A DNA stretch of 64,000 bases from Jiella flava (GCF_017349315.1 NZ_JAFMPP010000005.1:186001-250000); one strand, 5' to 3'; shown: positions 8,271 to 18,095, counted from the first letter of the stretch. The notes: generated from the sequence alone by a model not told the origin. Numbers and translations: made by a program.

Positions 8271-9116
8271 ATGACGTCGTTGCGAATGAAGCCGTTTCAA
8301 GCCCAATTGCGGGCCTTTGCCGCCTCTGTCTTTGCCATTCTGGCGACGGCCGGCGCCGTTCATGCAGCCAGCCTGAAGGAGATCAAGGCCAAGGGCGTCA
8401 TGACGGTCGCGACAGAGGACAATTATAAGCCGTTCGAATACATTCAGGACGGCACGCCCAAGGGGCTCGATCACGCGCTTCTGGCGCTGCTGCGAAAGCA
8501 ATCGACCTTCAAGATCGAGCAGCAGATCATTCCCTGGACCGGCCTGTTGCCGGGTGTCGTGTCGGGCAAATACGATGTCGCTCTGACCGCCGCCGTCATC
8601 ACGCCGGAGCGTGTGCAGAACCTCGACTTCACCATGCCGATCGCCGAGGCCACGCAGTATTACGTGGTCCGTGCCGACGAAACGGACATCAAGGATGTCG
8701 CCGATCTTTCGGGCAAGACGGTGGGTGTACAGGCCGGCGGTGCGTCTTACGCGGCGCTTGACGATCTTAAGGCGATGCTTGCCAAGACCGGCGGCAAGCT
8801 CGGGACGGTCAAGCAATACACTTCGTTTCCGGAAGCCTATCAGGATCTCGCCAACGGGCGGCTCGACTACGTCATCAACGGCGTCGTCAACCTGACCAGC
8901 CTGACCCACGAACAGCCGGATCGCTTCAAGCTGGGAAAGGCGGTGGCAAAACCCGCCTACGCCGCCTGGGCGGTCGCCAAGGGCAACACGGATCTGCTGA
9001 ATTATCTCGACGATTTCATGCTGAAGGCCCGCAAGGACGGTTCGCTCTACAAACTGCAGAAGACCTGGCTCGGTACGACCTTCGAAAACATGCCGGACAC
9101 CCCGACCGTGAAATAA
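8271..9116 (+). CDS. Polar amino acid ABC transporter, periplasmic binding protein
   Basis: A 281-residue family 3 solute-binding protein. The N-terminal signal peptide ends near AVHAAS (residues about 1-31). The family 3 core follows: LKEIKAKGVMTVATEDNYKPFEY, and later DLSGKTVGVQAGGASYAAL. It delivers an amino acid or related amine to the membrane permeases encoded downstream. GGAG (8260-8263) supports ATG 8271. A hairpin downstream separates it from the permeases, which would allow the excess of binding protein normal for such systems. The ligand cannot be told from sequence. Confidence 0.9.
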   Translation: MTSLRMKPFQAQLRAFAASVFAILATAGAVHAASLKEIKAKGVMTVATEDNYKPFEYIQDGTPKGLDHALLALLRKQSTFKIEQQIIPWTGLLPGVVSGKYDVALTAAVITPERVQNLDFTMPIAEATQYYVVRADETDIKDVADLSGKTVGVQAGGASYAALDDLKAMLAKTGGKLGTVKQYTSFPEAYQDLANGRLDYVINGVVNLTSLTHEQPDRFKLGKAVAKPAYAAWAVAKGNTDLLNYLDDFMLKARKDGSLYKLQKTWLGTTFENMPDTPTVK

Positions 9117-9134
9117 CCAAGCCCGAAACGCGAC

Positions 9135-9158
9135 GGGGGAGGGCGACAGCCCTCCTCC
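9135..9158 (+). terminator. Hairpin between binding protein and permease genes
   Basis: A ten-pair stem (9135-9144 with 9149-9158, one G-T pair) with a GACA loop is followed by TCTTTCG. It lies 18 bases after the binding-protein stop. It probably acts as a partial terminator or 3' stabiliser that raises binding-protein mRNA over permease mRNA. Confidence 0.55.
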
Positions 9159-9189
9159 TCTTTCGTTCCACTCCGTGACGTAGCCGAGA

Positions 9190-9840
9190 ATGACCCTCGC
9201 CGCCTTCCTGACACTGATTACCGGTGCTTTGACGACCGCAGCGCTCTCCTTTTCTGGGATCGCCATGGGGGTTCCCCTCGGTCTCGTCCTGGCGCTGGTG
9301 CGTTGGCTGCGGGTGCCGCTCCTCAGCGCGGTCGTCGCCGTCTATGTCAGCCTGGTTCGCGCGACCCCCATCGTCACCTTCGCGCTGTTCATCTTTTTCG
9401 TCCTGCCCAGTTTTGGAATCGAACTCGCGCCGGTTCCCGCCGCCATCCTGACACTCACCCTCAACACCGCCGCCTTCAACTGCGAAATCTGGCGCGGTGC
9501 CCTCGAAATCTTCCCGCGGGATCAGATCGAGGCGGCGCGTGCGCACGGGATGACCACGCCGCTTCTCTTCCGGCGGATCATCTTGCCGCAACTCTGGCGC
9601 TCCAGCATCGGCCCGTTGACCAGCGAGATGACCATCCTGCTCAAAGGCACACCGGCCGTCGCGGTCATCGGTGTCGTCGAAATCACCCGCGCCGCAAGCC
9701 GGATCGGCGCCGAGACCTACCGGCCGCTGCCGCCCTTCTTGACGGCGGCTGTGATCTACACGCTGCTGATCGTCGTCATCGTTGCCGGCCAGCGACTGGT
9801 CGAGCGGCGGATCGCCCGGCTTTATGGGTATGCCGTATGA
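9190..9840 (+). CDS. Amino acid ABC transporter permease 1
   Basis: A 216-residue HisM/GlnP-type permease with about five membrane helices. The cytoplasmic coupling loop is EIFPRDQIEAARAHGMTTPLLFRRIILPQLWR, the EAA motif that docks the ATPase. The upstream substrate-path motif VRATPIVTFALFIFFVLP is also present. The ATG overlaps nothing upstream, and the stop overlaps the second permease start (ATGA). It pairs with the next gene as a heterodimeric membrane channel. Confidence 0.9.
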   Translation: MTLAAFLTLITGALTTAALSFSGIAMGVPLGLVLALVRWLRVPLLSAVVAVYVSLVRATPIVTFALFIFFVLPSFGIELAPVPAAILTLTLNTAAFNCEIWRGALEIFPRDQIEAARAHGMTTPLLFRRIILPQLWRSSIGPLTSEMTILLKGTPAVAVIGVVEITRAASRIGAETYRPLPPFLTAAVIYTLLIVVIVAGQRLVERRIARLYGYAV

Positions 9841-10496
9841 TGGCCGGGCTCGCCATCGTCTGGTCCCAGCGCGATCTGGTGTTGTCAGGATTCTACAATA
9901 CCGTTCTCCTGACACTCGCTTGCCTGGCGATCAGCCTGCCGCTGGGCGTGCTCGGTGCGGTGTTCCTCCTCGAGGCGCCGAACCGGCTGCGGAGAATCTG
10001 CGCGGCTTTCGTCGACCTGTTGCGTTGCGTGCCGTTTTTGCTCCTTGCCTATGTCGTCTATTACGGCCTGCCCGAGCTCGGACTGCGTTTCGAGGCCTGG
10101 GGAGCGGGTCTGATCACCTTGGTTATCTACAACACGGCCTATCTGATCGAGATCTTCCGCTCCGCCGGGATGGTTCTGCCGCGGGAAGAGCTGGAAGCCG
10201 CCCGCGCCTTCGGCTTGACGACGCCGCTGATCTATCGCCGCATTGTGCTGCCCCAGATCGCGTTGTCGGCTGCGCCGGTCGTCGGCAATCAGGTCATCGT
10301 CATGATCAAGGACAGCGCGCTCCTGATGATCATTACCGTCCAGGAACTCACCTTCGCGGCGAATTTCCTCAGCACCAACTATTTCACGCCTTTCGCCCCA
10401 TTCGCCGTGGCCATGCTGCTCTACTGGAGCTTGTGCCTCATCGTCGAACTGGTGGTCGGGCGCCTCATTCGATTGCGGAGATCACGTCATGGATGA
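9837..10496 (+). CDS. Amino acid ABC transporter permease 2
   Basis: A 219-residue HisQ/GlnP-type permease. The conserved [19 protein letters not shown] segment and the EAA loop [27 protein letters not shown] are clear. It overlaps permease 1 by four bases and its 3' end overlaps the ATPase gene by eight bases. The start ATG 9837 is followed at once by a second ATG at 9840. A much longer upstream frame is a shadow of permease 1 and was ignored. Confidence 0.9.
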   Translation: MMAGLAIVWSQRDLVLSGFYNTVLLTLACLAISLPLGVLGAVFLLEAPNRLRRICAAFVDLLRCVPFLLLAYVVYYGLPELGLRFEAWGAGLITLVIYNTAYLIEIFRSAGMVLPREELEAARAFGLTTPLIYRRIVLPQIALSAAPVVGNQVIVMIKDSALLMIITVQELTFAANFLSTNYFTPFAPFAVAMLLYWSLCLIVELVVGRLIRLRRSRHG

Positions 10497-11268
10497 CCAG
10501 ACTCTGCCGGCGGTCTCGGCTTCCCGGATCTGCAAGCAGTTCAATGGAATCGAGATTCTGCGCGACGTTTCGCTCGAGGTGCAGACCAGCGAGACGGTCT
10601 GTGTCATCGGCCCGAGCGGGTCGGGAAAGTCGACCTTCCTGCGCTGCCTCAATTGGTTGGAAGTGCCGGATTCGGGTGCGGTTCGCATCGGCGGCAGGCC
10701 CTTCGGCGTCGTGCCGCTTTCCGGCGGCGGAACCCGGCCGATGTCAAAGACGGAGCTGGCGGCGGCGCGTACCCGTATCAGCATGGTGTTCCAGCATTTC
10801 GCGCTGTGGCCGCATCTGACCGTGCTCGGTAACGTGGTCGAGGCCCCCATTCATGTCCTCAAACGGCCGCGTGCCGAGGCCTTGGAGGAAGGCCGGCGAC
10901 TGCTCGACCGGGTGGGGCTCGGCCATAAGGCCGACGTGTTTCCGCATACGCTTTCGGGCGGTCAGAAACAGCGTGTCGCGATCAGCAGAGCACTCGCCAT
11001 GCGACCCGAGGTGCTGCTGTTCGATGAACCGACAAGTGCGCTCGATCCGGAAATGGTTGGCGAGGTGCTGGCCGTCATCCGCGATTTGGCGGCGGAAGGC
11101 ATGACCATGATCGTCGTCACGCACGAGATGGGGTTTGCCCGCGAGGCGGCCGATCGGATCGTGTTCATCGATGGCGGTCAGATCATCGAGGTCGGTGAGC
11201 CTGAGGCGTTCTTCGAACGTCCGGCGACGGAACGAGCACGGCGCTTCATAGCGAGGTATATGAAATGA
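10489..11268 (+). CDS. Amino acid ABC transporter ATP-binding protein
   Basis: A 259-residue GlnQ/HisP-type ATPase. Walker [10 protein letters not shown], signature LSGGQKQR and Walker [16 protein letters not shown] are all intact, with the switch histidine in VVTHEMGFA. It energises the two permeases just upstream. The gene overlaps both neighbours (eight bases upstream, four downstream), so the DUF1116 protein that follows is co-translated with the importer. Confidence 0.93.
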   Translation: MDDQTLPAVSASRICKQFNGIEILRDVSLEVQTSETVCVIGPSGSGKSTFLRCLNWLEVPDSGAVRIGGRPFGVVPLSGGGTRPMSKTELAAARTRISMVFQHFALWPHLTVLGNVVEAPIHVLKRPRAEALEEGRRLLDRVGLGHKADVFPHTLSGGQKQRVAISRALAMRPEVLLFDEPTSALDPEMVGEVLAVIRDLAAEGMTMIVVTHEMGFAREAADRIVFIDGGQIIEVGEPEAFFERPATERARRFIARYMK

Positions 11269-12476
11269 CTGAGGATTCCATCAACCCGGCGAACGATGTC
11301 GCGCTTCGGCGCATCCACGACGCCGAGCCTGTTCTGACTGCCGTGGTGCGGGCCTCGGACGCTCTCGGGCTCGGCGATCGCGAGCTTGGACATGCCGGGC
11401 CGCCGTTCAAGAGCCCCGCAGCGATCCCCTGGCTGGTCTTAAGCGCGCTGAGCGGGGCGGTCGTTCATGAAGGCTGGGCGGACGATACCGAGCGGGCGCG
11501 GGAGATGATCCTGGCCGGTGCTATCCGCCTTCGGGCCAATCACGATCTTGGAACGGTCTCCCCGATGGCGGGGGTGGTGCGGCCGAGCCAGATGGTGATG
11601 CGGGTTGAAAATCGCAACGGGTCCGGTGTCACCTACGCAACGCTCGCTGAGGCCGGCCGACAGGCCATGCGGTTCGGCGTCTATAATGCGCAGGTGGCGG
11701 CGGGGCTGCGTTGGCTCGACGACACGCTTGCACCGGCGCTCGCCGCTGCCCTGCCTGTCGACGGTTTGCCGGTTCTGCCGCTGATTGCCGACGGCGTCGC
11801 GCTCGGCGATGACGTCCACCAGCGCAACATCGGCGGCATGATGGCCTTGATCCGCGCCCTTCCTTCGCTCCAGAACGAATATCGATCCTGGCTCTTCGCC
11901 AATCCGCAGCATTTTCTCAATTACGCCATGGCCGCGGTCAAGCTGGCCCTTGACCAGGCGGAGGGGGTCGCAGGCTCGAGCCTCGTAACCGCGATCACCC
12001 GCAATGGCGTCGAATGCGGCATCCGAGTCGCCGGAACTGGTCGCCGGTGGTTCACCGCCCCGGCCAGCATTCCGGCTGGCGGCTGGTTCGAGCCGTTTGG
12101 TGCCGAAGATGCCCAGGCCGATCTCGGCGATAGCGCCATCGTCGAGGCCTATGGTCTCGGCGGCGCGATCGCGCACGCCTCGCCGGAAATCGCCCGGGCC
12201 ATGGAACGATCCTGGTCGGAGGCGACACAGGCGGGACAGGCGATGCGCGGTCTGTATATTGCAGCTAATCCGGTGATTGCGCCCGCCCTGTGCGGCGCGG
12301 CGGGCGTGGGGCTCGGGCTGGATGCCGCGCGCGTCGTCCAGGAGGGCCTGCCGATCCGCATCCATACCGGCATCGGCCACAAGGATGGGCAAAGCGGCTG
12401 GATCGGCGTCGGCGTCGCGGAAGCGCCGGTCGCCTGCTTCTCTGAGGCCGTGCGCGCGCTCGGCGAAATGCGGTGA
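11265..12476 (+). CDS. DUF1116 protein (YlbE/YahG family), without its usual FdrA partner
   Basis: A 403-residue protein. The blocks [12 protein letters not shown] and [19 protein letters not shown] followed by [15 protein letters not shown] and RWFTAPA match DUF1116. Escherichia coli YlbE (AllG) belongs to this family and is a subunit of oxamate carbamoyltransferase in allantoin breakdown, together with FdrA (AllF) and YlbF (AllH). No FdrA, YlbF or carbamate kinase gene lies in this window. The gene is locked between the importer ATPase and an FAD protein by four-base overlaps on both sides. Its reaction here is therefore open. Carbamoyl transfer or an unrelated amide reaction on the imported compound is possible. 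Confidence 0.8.
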   Translation: MTEDSINPANDVALRRIHDAEPVLTAVVRASDALGLGDRELGHAGPPFKSPAAIPWLVLSALSGAVVHEGWADDTERAREMILAGAIRLRANHDLGTVSPMAGVVRPSQMVMRVENRNGSGVTYATLAEAGRQAMRFGVYNAQVAAGLRWLDDTLAPALAAALPVDGLPVLPLIADGVALGDDVHQRNIGGMMALIRALPSLQNEYRSWLFANPQHFLNYAMAAVKLALDQAEGVAGSSLVTAITRNGVECGIRVAGTGRRWFTAPASIPAGGWFEPFGAEDAQADLGDSAIVEAYGLGGAIAHASPEIARAMERSWSEATQAGQAMRGLYIAANPVIAPALCGAAGVGLGLDAARVVQEGLPIRIHTGIGHKDGQSGWIGVGVAEAPVACFSEAVRALGEMR

Positions 12477-13900
12477 GTGTCGTGGAGACGATCAAAGACG
12501 CACCACTTCGTCTCGTCGTGATCGGCGGCGGGTTCACCGGCGCCACACTCGTCGTTCATGCCATCGCCGCGACGCGGCGGGCGCTCGCCGTCACCGTCAT
12601 CGAACCGGCGGCCGAAGTGGGGCGTGGCACCGCCTACGGCACTGACGATCAAGCTCACAGGATCAACGTGCCGAGCGACATCATGACGATTCGCAAGGAC
12701 AATCCGGGCGAGGCGACCAGTTGGTGTCTTGCCCGAGGCATCCTGCCGGACCCTGAGAGCGACGACGGAACCGGCCAGTATTACATTCCGCGTCGGGTCT
12801 ACGGCAGCTTCATCATCGACGTCTTGCGCCAGACGGTCGCCGACGCCGGACCTAGGGTCAGATACCGGCATGTTGAGGACGCGGCAACGCGTGTCGTGCG
12901 CGCTGACGGCTCCTGGCAGGTGACGACGGCCGGCGGCGAAACCGTTCCGGCAGATCTCGTTGCCTTCTGTTTCGGCCATGCGGCGCCGGCCGCACCCTGT
13001 GCGATCTCCGATACGGTCGCCAGGCAGGAGAAATTCGTCGCCAATCCCTGGGCGAAGGACGCCTTTGCCGCCATCGAGGCCGATGACGATGTGCTGATCG
13101 TCGGTACCGGACTGACCATGGCCGACGTGGTTATGAGCCTGCGCACGACGGGGCGCGACGGACCGATCACCGCGATCTCCCGGCGGGCGTTGCTGCCCCG
13201 TCCGCAGGGTCTGTTTCTGAGCAAGATCGGCAGGACGATCGATCTGTTTGGGGGCGAAAATCCGCCGCGAACGGCTCTCGGCCTTCTCAGGCTGATGCGC
13301 CGCCTTGTTCGCGAAAGCGATCCCGAGCTCGGCTGGCAGCCGATCGTCGATCAGTTGCGCGCGGTGCTGCCGGATGTCTGGAACGGTCTGCCGATCCGGG
13401 AACAGCGCCAGGTGCTGCGTCGGCTATTGCCCTATTGGGATGTCCACCGCTTCCGCATCGCGCCGACGATCAGCGCCGCGCTTGACCGGGAGCGCGAGTC
13501 GGGCCGGCTGGCGATCGCCAAAGCAGGGCTCGCGGCTCTGAGCTTTAAAGCGGAAGACGGCCGCTTCACCGCGACGTTGAAAGCCGGCGGGGGGATGATC
13601 GAACAACACCAATTCGATGCCGTCGTCCTGTGTACCGGTCCGGACCGCAACCTCGCCAATCACGCGCTGGTCTCGGCCTTGCTCGCCGATGGCGTCGCCG
13701 CGCTCGACGGACTTGGACTGGGTCTTGCCGTCGACCGATCGAGCCGGATCCTGGACATGGCGGGCCAGCCCACGAAAGGGCTGTTCGCATTCGGCCCCAT
13801 CACGCGGCCGAGCTTCGGCGAGATGACCGGAGCCCCCGACATCGCCGCCCATATCGAGGCGACCATCCACCACCTTTTCCATGACCATCCAGCCCACTGA
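12473..13900 (+). CDS. FAD/NAD(P)-binding protein (NAD_binding_9-like)
   Basis: A 475-residue flavoprotein. The N-terminal dinucleotide motif is VVIGGGFTGATLV (about residues 14-26), followed by a GRGTAYGT motif and HRINVPSD. A second nucleotide motif DVLIVGTGLTMADVV lies near residues 204-218. This layout fits the FAD-NAD(P)-binding family often annotated as a hydroxyacylglutathione-hydrolase-like or FAD-dependent protein. Its substrates are poorly known. The GTG start overlaps the DUF1116 stop (GTGA). Together with two RidA genes, a role in oxidising an amine to an imine is attractive but unproven. Confidence 0.75.
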   Translation: MSVVETIKDAPLRLVVIGGGFTGATLVVHAIAATRRALAVTVIEPAAEVGRGTAYGTDDQAHRINVPSDIMTIRKDNPGEATSWCLARGILPDPESDDGTGQYYIPRRVYGSFIIDVLRQTVADAGPRVRYRHVEDAATRVVRADGSWQVTTAGGETVPADLVAFCFGHAAPAAPCAISDTVARQEKFVANPWAKDAFAAIEADDDVLIVGTGLTMADVVMSLRTTGRDGPITAISRRALLPRPQGLFLSKIGRTIDLFGGENPPRTALGLLRLMRRLVRESDPELGWQPIVDQLRAVLPDVWNGLPIREQRQVLRRLLPYWDVHRFRIAPTISAALDRERESGRLAIAKAGLAALSFKAEDGRFTATLKAGGGMIEQHQFDAVVLCTGPDRNLANHALVSALLADGVAALDGLGLGLAVDRSSRILDMAGQPTKGLFAFGPITRPSFGEMTGAPDIAAHIEATIHHLFHDHPAH

Positions 13901-13912
13901 GAGAGCAAAAAC

Positions 13913-14317
13913 GTGTCCAGCAAGCTTCACCACGTCGTCGCCAATGCCAGCCCGCCGCCGCCGTCTTCCTTCTATTCCCATGCCGTTGAAGCGGATGGCT
14001 GGCTTTATGTGACGGGTCAGCTGCCGACCAATCCGGATGATCCAGAGGCGCCGCTCGTCGATGGGATCGAGGCACAGAGCGAAATGTGCTTCACCAATAT
14101 CCATCGGATTTTGAAACATGCCGGCTACGGCTTGGAGGACACCGTCTTCATCCGCATCTTCCTGCGGGAGTTCGATCGCGATTTTGCCGGCTTCAACACG
14201 GTGTTCGTCAAACATTTTCCCCAGGATCGGGCATTGCCGAGCCGCACCACGGTCGGGGTCGCGGCTCTCGGTCGCCAGGCGTTGGTGGAGATCGATCTGG
14301 TTTGCTTCAAACGGTGA
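13913..14317 (+). CDS. RidA-family reactive imine deaminase (second copy)
   Basis: A 134-residue RidA-type protein with the conserved Arg111 (SRTTVGV) and Glu126 (VEIDLV), so it should be active on imines. It shares the family fold with the first copy but is clearly diverged from it, so this is not a recent duplication. The GTG start lies 12 bases after the flavoprotein stop. It closes the MocR-linked operon and a strong hairpin follows. Confidence 0.85.
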   Translation: MSSKLHHVVANASPPPPSSFYSHAVEADGWLYVTGQLPTNPDDPEAPLVDGIEAQSEMCFTNIHRILKHAGYGLEDTVFIRIFLREFDRDFAGFNTVFVKHFPQDRALPSRTTVGVAALGRQALVEIDLVCFKR

Positions 14318-14399
14318 GGCAAAACGCATCTCAAACCGCCTCGGGACCCTTCGACTGGCGTTTGTAGCGCATCCCTGATCGTTGGGACCGAGACGAGCA

Positions 14400-14435
14400 G
14401 CGCCGATCCGGGTCGCAACCCACCCGGATCGGCGC
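14400..14435 (+). terminator. Hairpin after the second RidA gene
   Basis: A perfect 14-base inverted repeat (14400-14413 against 14422-14435) has an eight-base loop. It lies 83 bases after the RidA stop and before the separate aldehyde dehydrogenase gene. There is only a short T-run afterwards. Confidence 0.65.
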
Positions 14436-14588
14436 GCAGAGTTTGACGTCCCGCCGCGTTACAATAGATCACGGGCGGCGGTATCGGCGAACGATTATGC
14501 CAAGCCTGATGAGCCTTCGCGATCTGCTGTCGCGACGCCGAGGTTAAGATCGGACATGATCGCGATCTCTGCGAGGAAGGCCGCATTT

Positions 14589-16052
14589 ATGTCCCTCAGT
14601 TTCGATCCTTCGGCCGTCGATCTGCCCATCGGGCATCACATCGGCGGCCGCTTCGTCGCCAGCGCCGCGGAGCTGCCCGTTTGTCGTCCGTCCGACGGCG
14701 TTACGCAGGCTGGCTGCCCCGTTGGCGATGCGGACGTCGTCGACCAAGCCGTGACGGCGGCCAAGACGGCGTTGAAGGCCAGCGGCTGGTCGCGGCTTCG
14801 CCCGCGCGATCGAATCAAGGCGCTGCATCGCTGGGCCGATCTCATTCAGTCCGAGGCGGCCTGGCTCGGGCGGATGGAAAGCGTCGTCTCGACCCGGCCG
14901 ATCGGACAGTCGATTTCCGGGGACGTCGCGATCACCGCCGAGCAGATCCGCTTCTTTGCGGAATTTGCCGACAAAGAGGGCGGAACGGTCGCCCCCACCG
15001 CGTCCGACAAGCTCGGCATGATCGAAAGTGAGCCCTTCGGCGTCGTCGGGGCCATCACCCCATGGAACTTTCCGATCTCGATGGCCGGATGGAAGTTCGG
15101 GCCGGCCCTTGCGGCGGGCAATGCCGTGGTTCTCAAGCCGTCGGAGATGACGCCCTTCACGGCGGTGGCACTGGCCGAGCTTGCGGTGCGCGCCGGGCTG
15201 CCGGACGGTCTCGTCAACGTCGTCCTCGGCGACGGTGCGACCACCGGCACCGCGCTGACCGGCCATCCCGGCATCGCCAAGGTTTCGTTCACCGGCTCAA
15301 CGGCGGCCGGCGCCGCCATCATGGCGAATGTCGCCCGCACCGGCATCAAGCCGATGACGCTCGAACTGGGTGGCAAGAGCCCGCAGGTCGTTTTCGCCGA
15401 CGCCGATCTCGATCTGGCCGCCGATTGTATCGCGCGCGGGATCCTGGCCAATGCCGGGCAAGTCTGCGTGGCAGGATCACGGGTCATCGTCGAGGCCTCC
15501 GCCTTTGATGGCTTGGCCGAGCGGCTGATGTCCCGTTTCGCGGCGATCGCGCCGGGACCGACCTGGGACGAGGCATCCGCCTATTCGCCGATCATTTCGG
15601 CAAAGCAGCTGGCCCGGATCGAGAGCATCGTCCGGGCTGCGCAGGAGCGTGGGGCCGAGATTGTAACCGGTGGAGAAAGGCTCGAGCGTCCCGGCACCTT
15701 TTTCGCGCCGACCTTGATTACCGGCGTGTCGCCGGACTCGCCGGCCGTAACCGAAGAGATTTTCGGACCTGTCCTGACGCTGCAAGCCTTTGCCGATGAA
15801 GCCGAGGCGATTGCCCTGGCCGACCATCCGACCTATGGCCTTTGTGCCGGCGTCTATACCCGGGATCTGTCCCGCGCGATCCGGATCACCCGGGCCATTG
15901 AAGCGGGGACGGTCTGGGTCAATCGCTACGGCCGCTCCGCCGATCACATCCTGCCGACCGGCGGCTATAAGGGCTCTGGGCTCGGCAAGGATCTCGGACG
16001 GGACGCCTATCGCGCCAACCGCCGAACGAAATCGGTGCTGATTGACCTTTGA
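14589..16052 (+). CDS. NAD(P)-dependent aldehyde dehydrogenase
   Basis: A 487-residue aldehyde dehydrogenase with general base Glu259 (LELGGKS) and catalytic Cys293 (GQVCVAGSRV). ITPWNFPISMAGWKFGPALAAGN and LKPSEMTP are also present. The start at 14589 has GAGGAAGG (14573-14580) eight bases upstream; an in-frame ATG at 14556 is less well placed. It probably oxidises the aldehyde formed when an imine from the neighbouring module is hydrolysed. A convergent flavin oxidase follows 98 bases away. Confidence 0.9.
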   Translation: MSLSFDPSAVDLPIGHHIGGRFVASAAELPVCRPSDGVTQAGCPVGDADVVDQAVTAAKTALKASGWSRLRPRDRIKALHRWADLIQSEAAWLGRMESVVSTRPIGQSISGDVAITAEQIRFFAEFADKEGGTVAPTASDKLGMIESEPFGVVGAITPWNFPISMAGWKFGPALAAGNAVVLKPSEMTPFTAVALAELAVRAGLPDGLVNVVLGDGATTGTALTGHPGIAKVSFTGSTAAGAAIMANVARTGIKPMTLELGGKSPQVVFADADLDLAADCIARGILANAGQVCVAGSRVIVEASAFDGLAERLMSRFAAIAPGPTWDEASAYSPIISAKQLARIESIVRAAQERGAEIVTGGERLERPGTFFAPTLITGVSPDSPAVTEEIFGPVLTLQAFADEAEAIALADHPTYGLCAGVYTRDLSRAIRITRAIEAGTVWVNRYGRSADHILPTGGYKGSGLGKDLGRDAYRANRRTKSVLIDL

Positions 16053-16150
16053 TCGAGGGACGGGCGACGGCCAGCAAAGCCGACCGGATCGCGGACTTTC
16101 CCGGCCGCCTGCTTGGTTCCGGCCGCTCCCCACTGTCTGCTGGGCGGGGG

Positions 16151-17428
16151 TTATTGAATGCGGTCGAGCATGCGGTAATAGAGACCGACGATCGGCAGGA
16201 ACCACGGCTTTCCCGCATAGCCGGGCACCGCGTCGAAACGCATCCCCGCCAACGGATTGGGGGTCGGCTTGCCGGCGATGATCTCGCCCATGATCGCGCC
16301 GAGATGGGTGGAAAGCTGTGCGCCGTGGCCGGAATAGCCCATGGCGTAGACGACGCCGTCGGCCTCGCCGGCTCGCGGAAAGCGATCCTTGGTCATGCCG
16401 ACGAGCCCGCCCCAGCAATAGTCGATCGCGATCCCGGCAAGGTGCGGGAAGATGTCCGCCAGGCTGCGCTGCAGGATGCGGCCGCAGCTTTCGTCGGAGG
16501 TCGCATCCGAGACGGCCGAGAAGCGCGCTCTGCCGCCGAAGATCAGCCGATTATCGGGCGATAGGCGAAAATAATTGCCGATATTCATCGAGGTGACGCA
16601 GGTCCGGTTGCCCGGCATCGTCGCGGCGACCTCTTGCGCGGTCAGCGGCCGCGTCGCCACGACGAAGCTGCCGACCGGAATGATCCGGCGCCGAAAATGG
16701 GCGAAAGGTCCCTCGGTATAGGCGTCAGTCGCCAGAAAGACGGTCTTGGCCGACAGGCTTCCGCGCGGTGTCTTTAGCTGCCAGCCAGCGCCGATGCGGT
16801 CGCGTTGCTGAACGGGCGCGTTTTCAAAGATGATGGCGCCATGCCGGCTTGCCGCCTCGGCCATGCCGGTGACGAAGCGGCCCATATGCACCATGGCGCT
16901 CTTTTGGGAGAGCATCGCGCCATGAAAAGCGCGGGAGCCCACCTCGCTGGGCAAATCGGCGGCTGTCAGAAGGGCGGTCTGCGGGTCGATCTCGCGATTG
17001 ACCGCTTCGAAATTTCGGGCGATCGCCTCGAAATGCTTCGGCTTGGAGGCGAGCTTCAGCTTGCCCGCACGGCGAAAGTCGCAGGCAATGTCTTCCTCGC
17101 GGACGAGCCGTTCGATCGTATCGACGGAATCGTCGAGAAGCCGGTAGAGCGCCTTCGCCCGCGTCTCGCCGAGCTGCGCTTTGGCGGCGAGATAGCTGTG
17201 GGCGAGCCCGTTGTTCAGATGGCCGCCGTTTCGCCCCGAAGCGCCGTATCCGACATGGCGCGCTTCGAGAAGCACGACCCTGGCACCTTCTTTGGCGAGT
17301 GTGCGAGCTGCCGACAGTCCGGTGAAGCCGCCGCCGACCACCGCCACGTCGAAGTCGCCCTCGACCGGTTCTGACGCCGCGCCTGCAAAGCGCGGGGCGG
17401 TCTCGTGCCAGTAGGATTTCAGTTCCAT
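16151..17428 (-). CDS. FAD-dependent amine/D-amino acid oxidoreductase (DAO family, PuuB-like)
   Basis: A 425-residue DAO-fold enzyme. The FAD motif is VAVVGGGFTGLSAARTLAKEG, and GASGRNGGHLNNG is the family motif seen in gamma-glutamylputrescine oxidase (PuuB) and related amine oxidases. The C-terminal GYSGHGAQLSTHLG block contributes to flavin and substrate binding. It should oxidise a primary or secondary amine to an imine, releasing an aldehyde. Its aldehyde dehydrogenase neighbour is convergent. ATG 17428 is used because the longer frame would overlap the HAD gene, whose stop lies five bases upstream. Confidence 0.87.
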   Translation of the reverse strand: MELKSYWHETAPRFAGAASEPVEGDFDVAVVGGGFTGLSAARTLAKEGARVVLLEARHVGYGASGRNGGHLNNGLAHSYLAAKAQLGETRAKALYRLLDDSVDTIERLVREEDIACDFRRAGKLKLASKPKHFEAIARNFEAVNREIDPQTALLTAADLPSEVGSRAFHGAMLSQKSAMVHMGRFVTGMAEAASRHGAIIFENAPVQQRDRIGAGWQLKTPRGSLSAKTVFLATDAYTEGPFAHFRRRIIPVGSFVVATRPLTAQEVAATMPGNRTCVTSMNIGNYFRLSPDNRLIFGGRARFSAVSDATSDESCGRILQRSLADIFPHLAGIAIDYCWGGLVGMTKDRFPRAGEADGVVYAMGYSGHGAQLSTHLGAIMGEIIAGKPTPNPLAGMRFDAVPGYAGKPWFLPIVGLYYRMLDRIQ

Positions 17429-17432
17429 GGCG

Positions 17433-18095
17433 TTACAGGCCGACAACGGCGGGCAGGCCGGAAATGTCGGCGATCTCGACATATCCGTAATAGGGATTGG
17501 CCGGCTCGTGGCCGCGATTGACCCACACCTTGTTCGTGATGCCGAGGTCGTGAGCCGACATCAGATCGTAGCGGAAGGACGATGAGCAGTGGAGCACGTC
17601 CTGGGGGCCGCAGCCGAGCTGGTCGAACATGTATTCGAAAGCCTGGAAGCGCGGCTTGTAGGCATTGGCTTGCTGGGCCGTGAAGACATGGGCGAAGGGC
17701 GCGCCGAGCTTTTCGACATTCGACATGATCTGCTCGTCCATGGCGTTGGACAAAATGACGAGCGGGATCTCCATGGCGATTTTCGCAAGACCGGCCGGAA
17801 CATCCGGATGCGGCCCCCAGCCGGGAACCGCGGTGTAGAACTGGCGGGCCTCGCTTTCGTCAAAGGTGACGCCGTTTCGCCGGCACGTTCGCTCGACGGC
17901 GTTGCACAGTACCTGATCGTAGGGCTTCCAGTCGCCCATGATCTCGTCCAGCCGATAGGCGGCGAAATTTCGGATGAACCGTTCGAGGGTGTCTGGCGCG
18001 AGGCGTGACGCGTAGATCTGGCGTGCCGTCTCGGCCATCTGAAAGTTGGTGAGGGTGCCGTAGCAGTCGAAGGTAATGAATTGGGGGCGGAACAC
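17433..18095 (-). CDS. Haloacid dehalogenase type II-like HAD hydrolase
   Basis: A 220-residue HAD protein with nucleophile Asp10 in ITFDCYGTLTNF, motif II Ser in VILSNAMDE and motif III Lys in AYKPRFQAF. The layout matches (S)-2-haloacid dehalogenase, but many such genes in amine-catabolism clusters act on phosphate esters or unknown substrates. It sits four bases upstream of the flavin oxidase and is likely co-transcribed with it. It is divergent from the M20 gene across a 236-base region. Confidence 0.85.
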   Translation of the reverse strand: MFRPQFITFDCYGTLTNFQMAETARQIYASRLAPDTLERFIRNFAAYRLDEIMGDWKPYDQVLCNAVERTCRRNGVTFDESEARQFYTAVPGWGPHPDVPAGLAKIAMEIPLVILSNAMDEQIMSNVEKLGAPFAHVFTAQQANAYKPRFQAFEYMFDQLGCGPQDVLHCSSSFRYDLMSAHDLGITNKVWVNRGHEPANPYYGYVEIADISGLPAVVGL

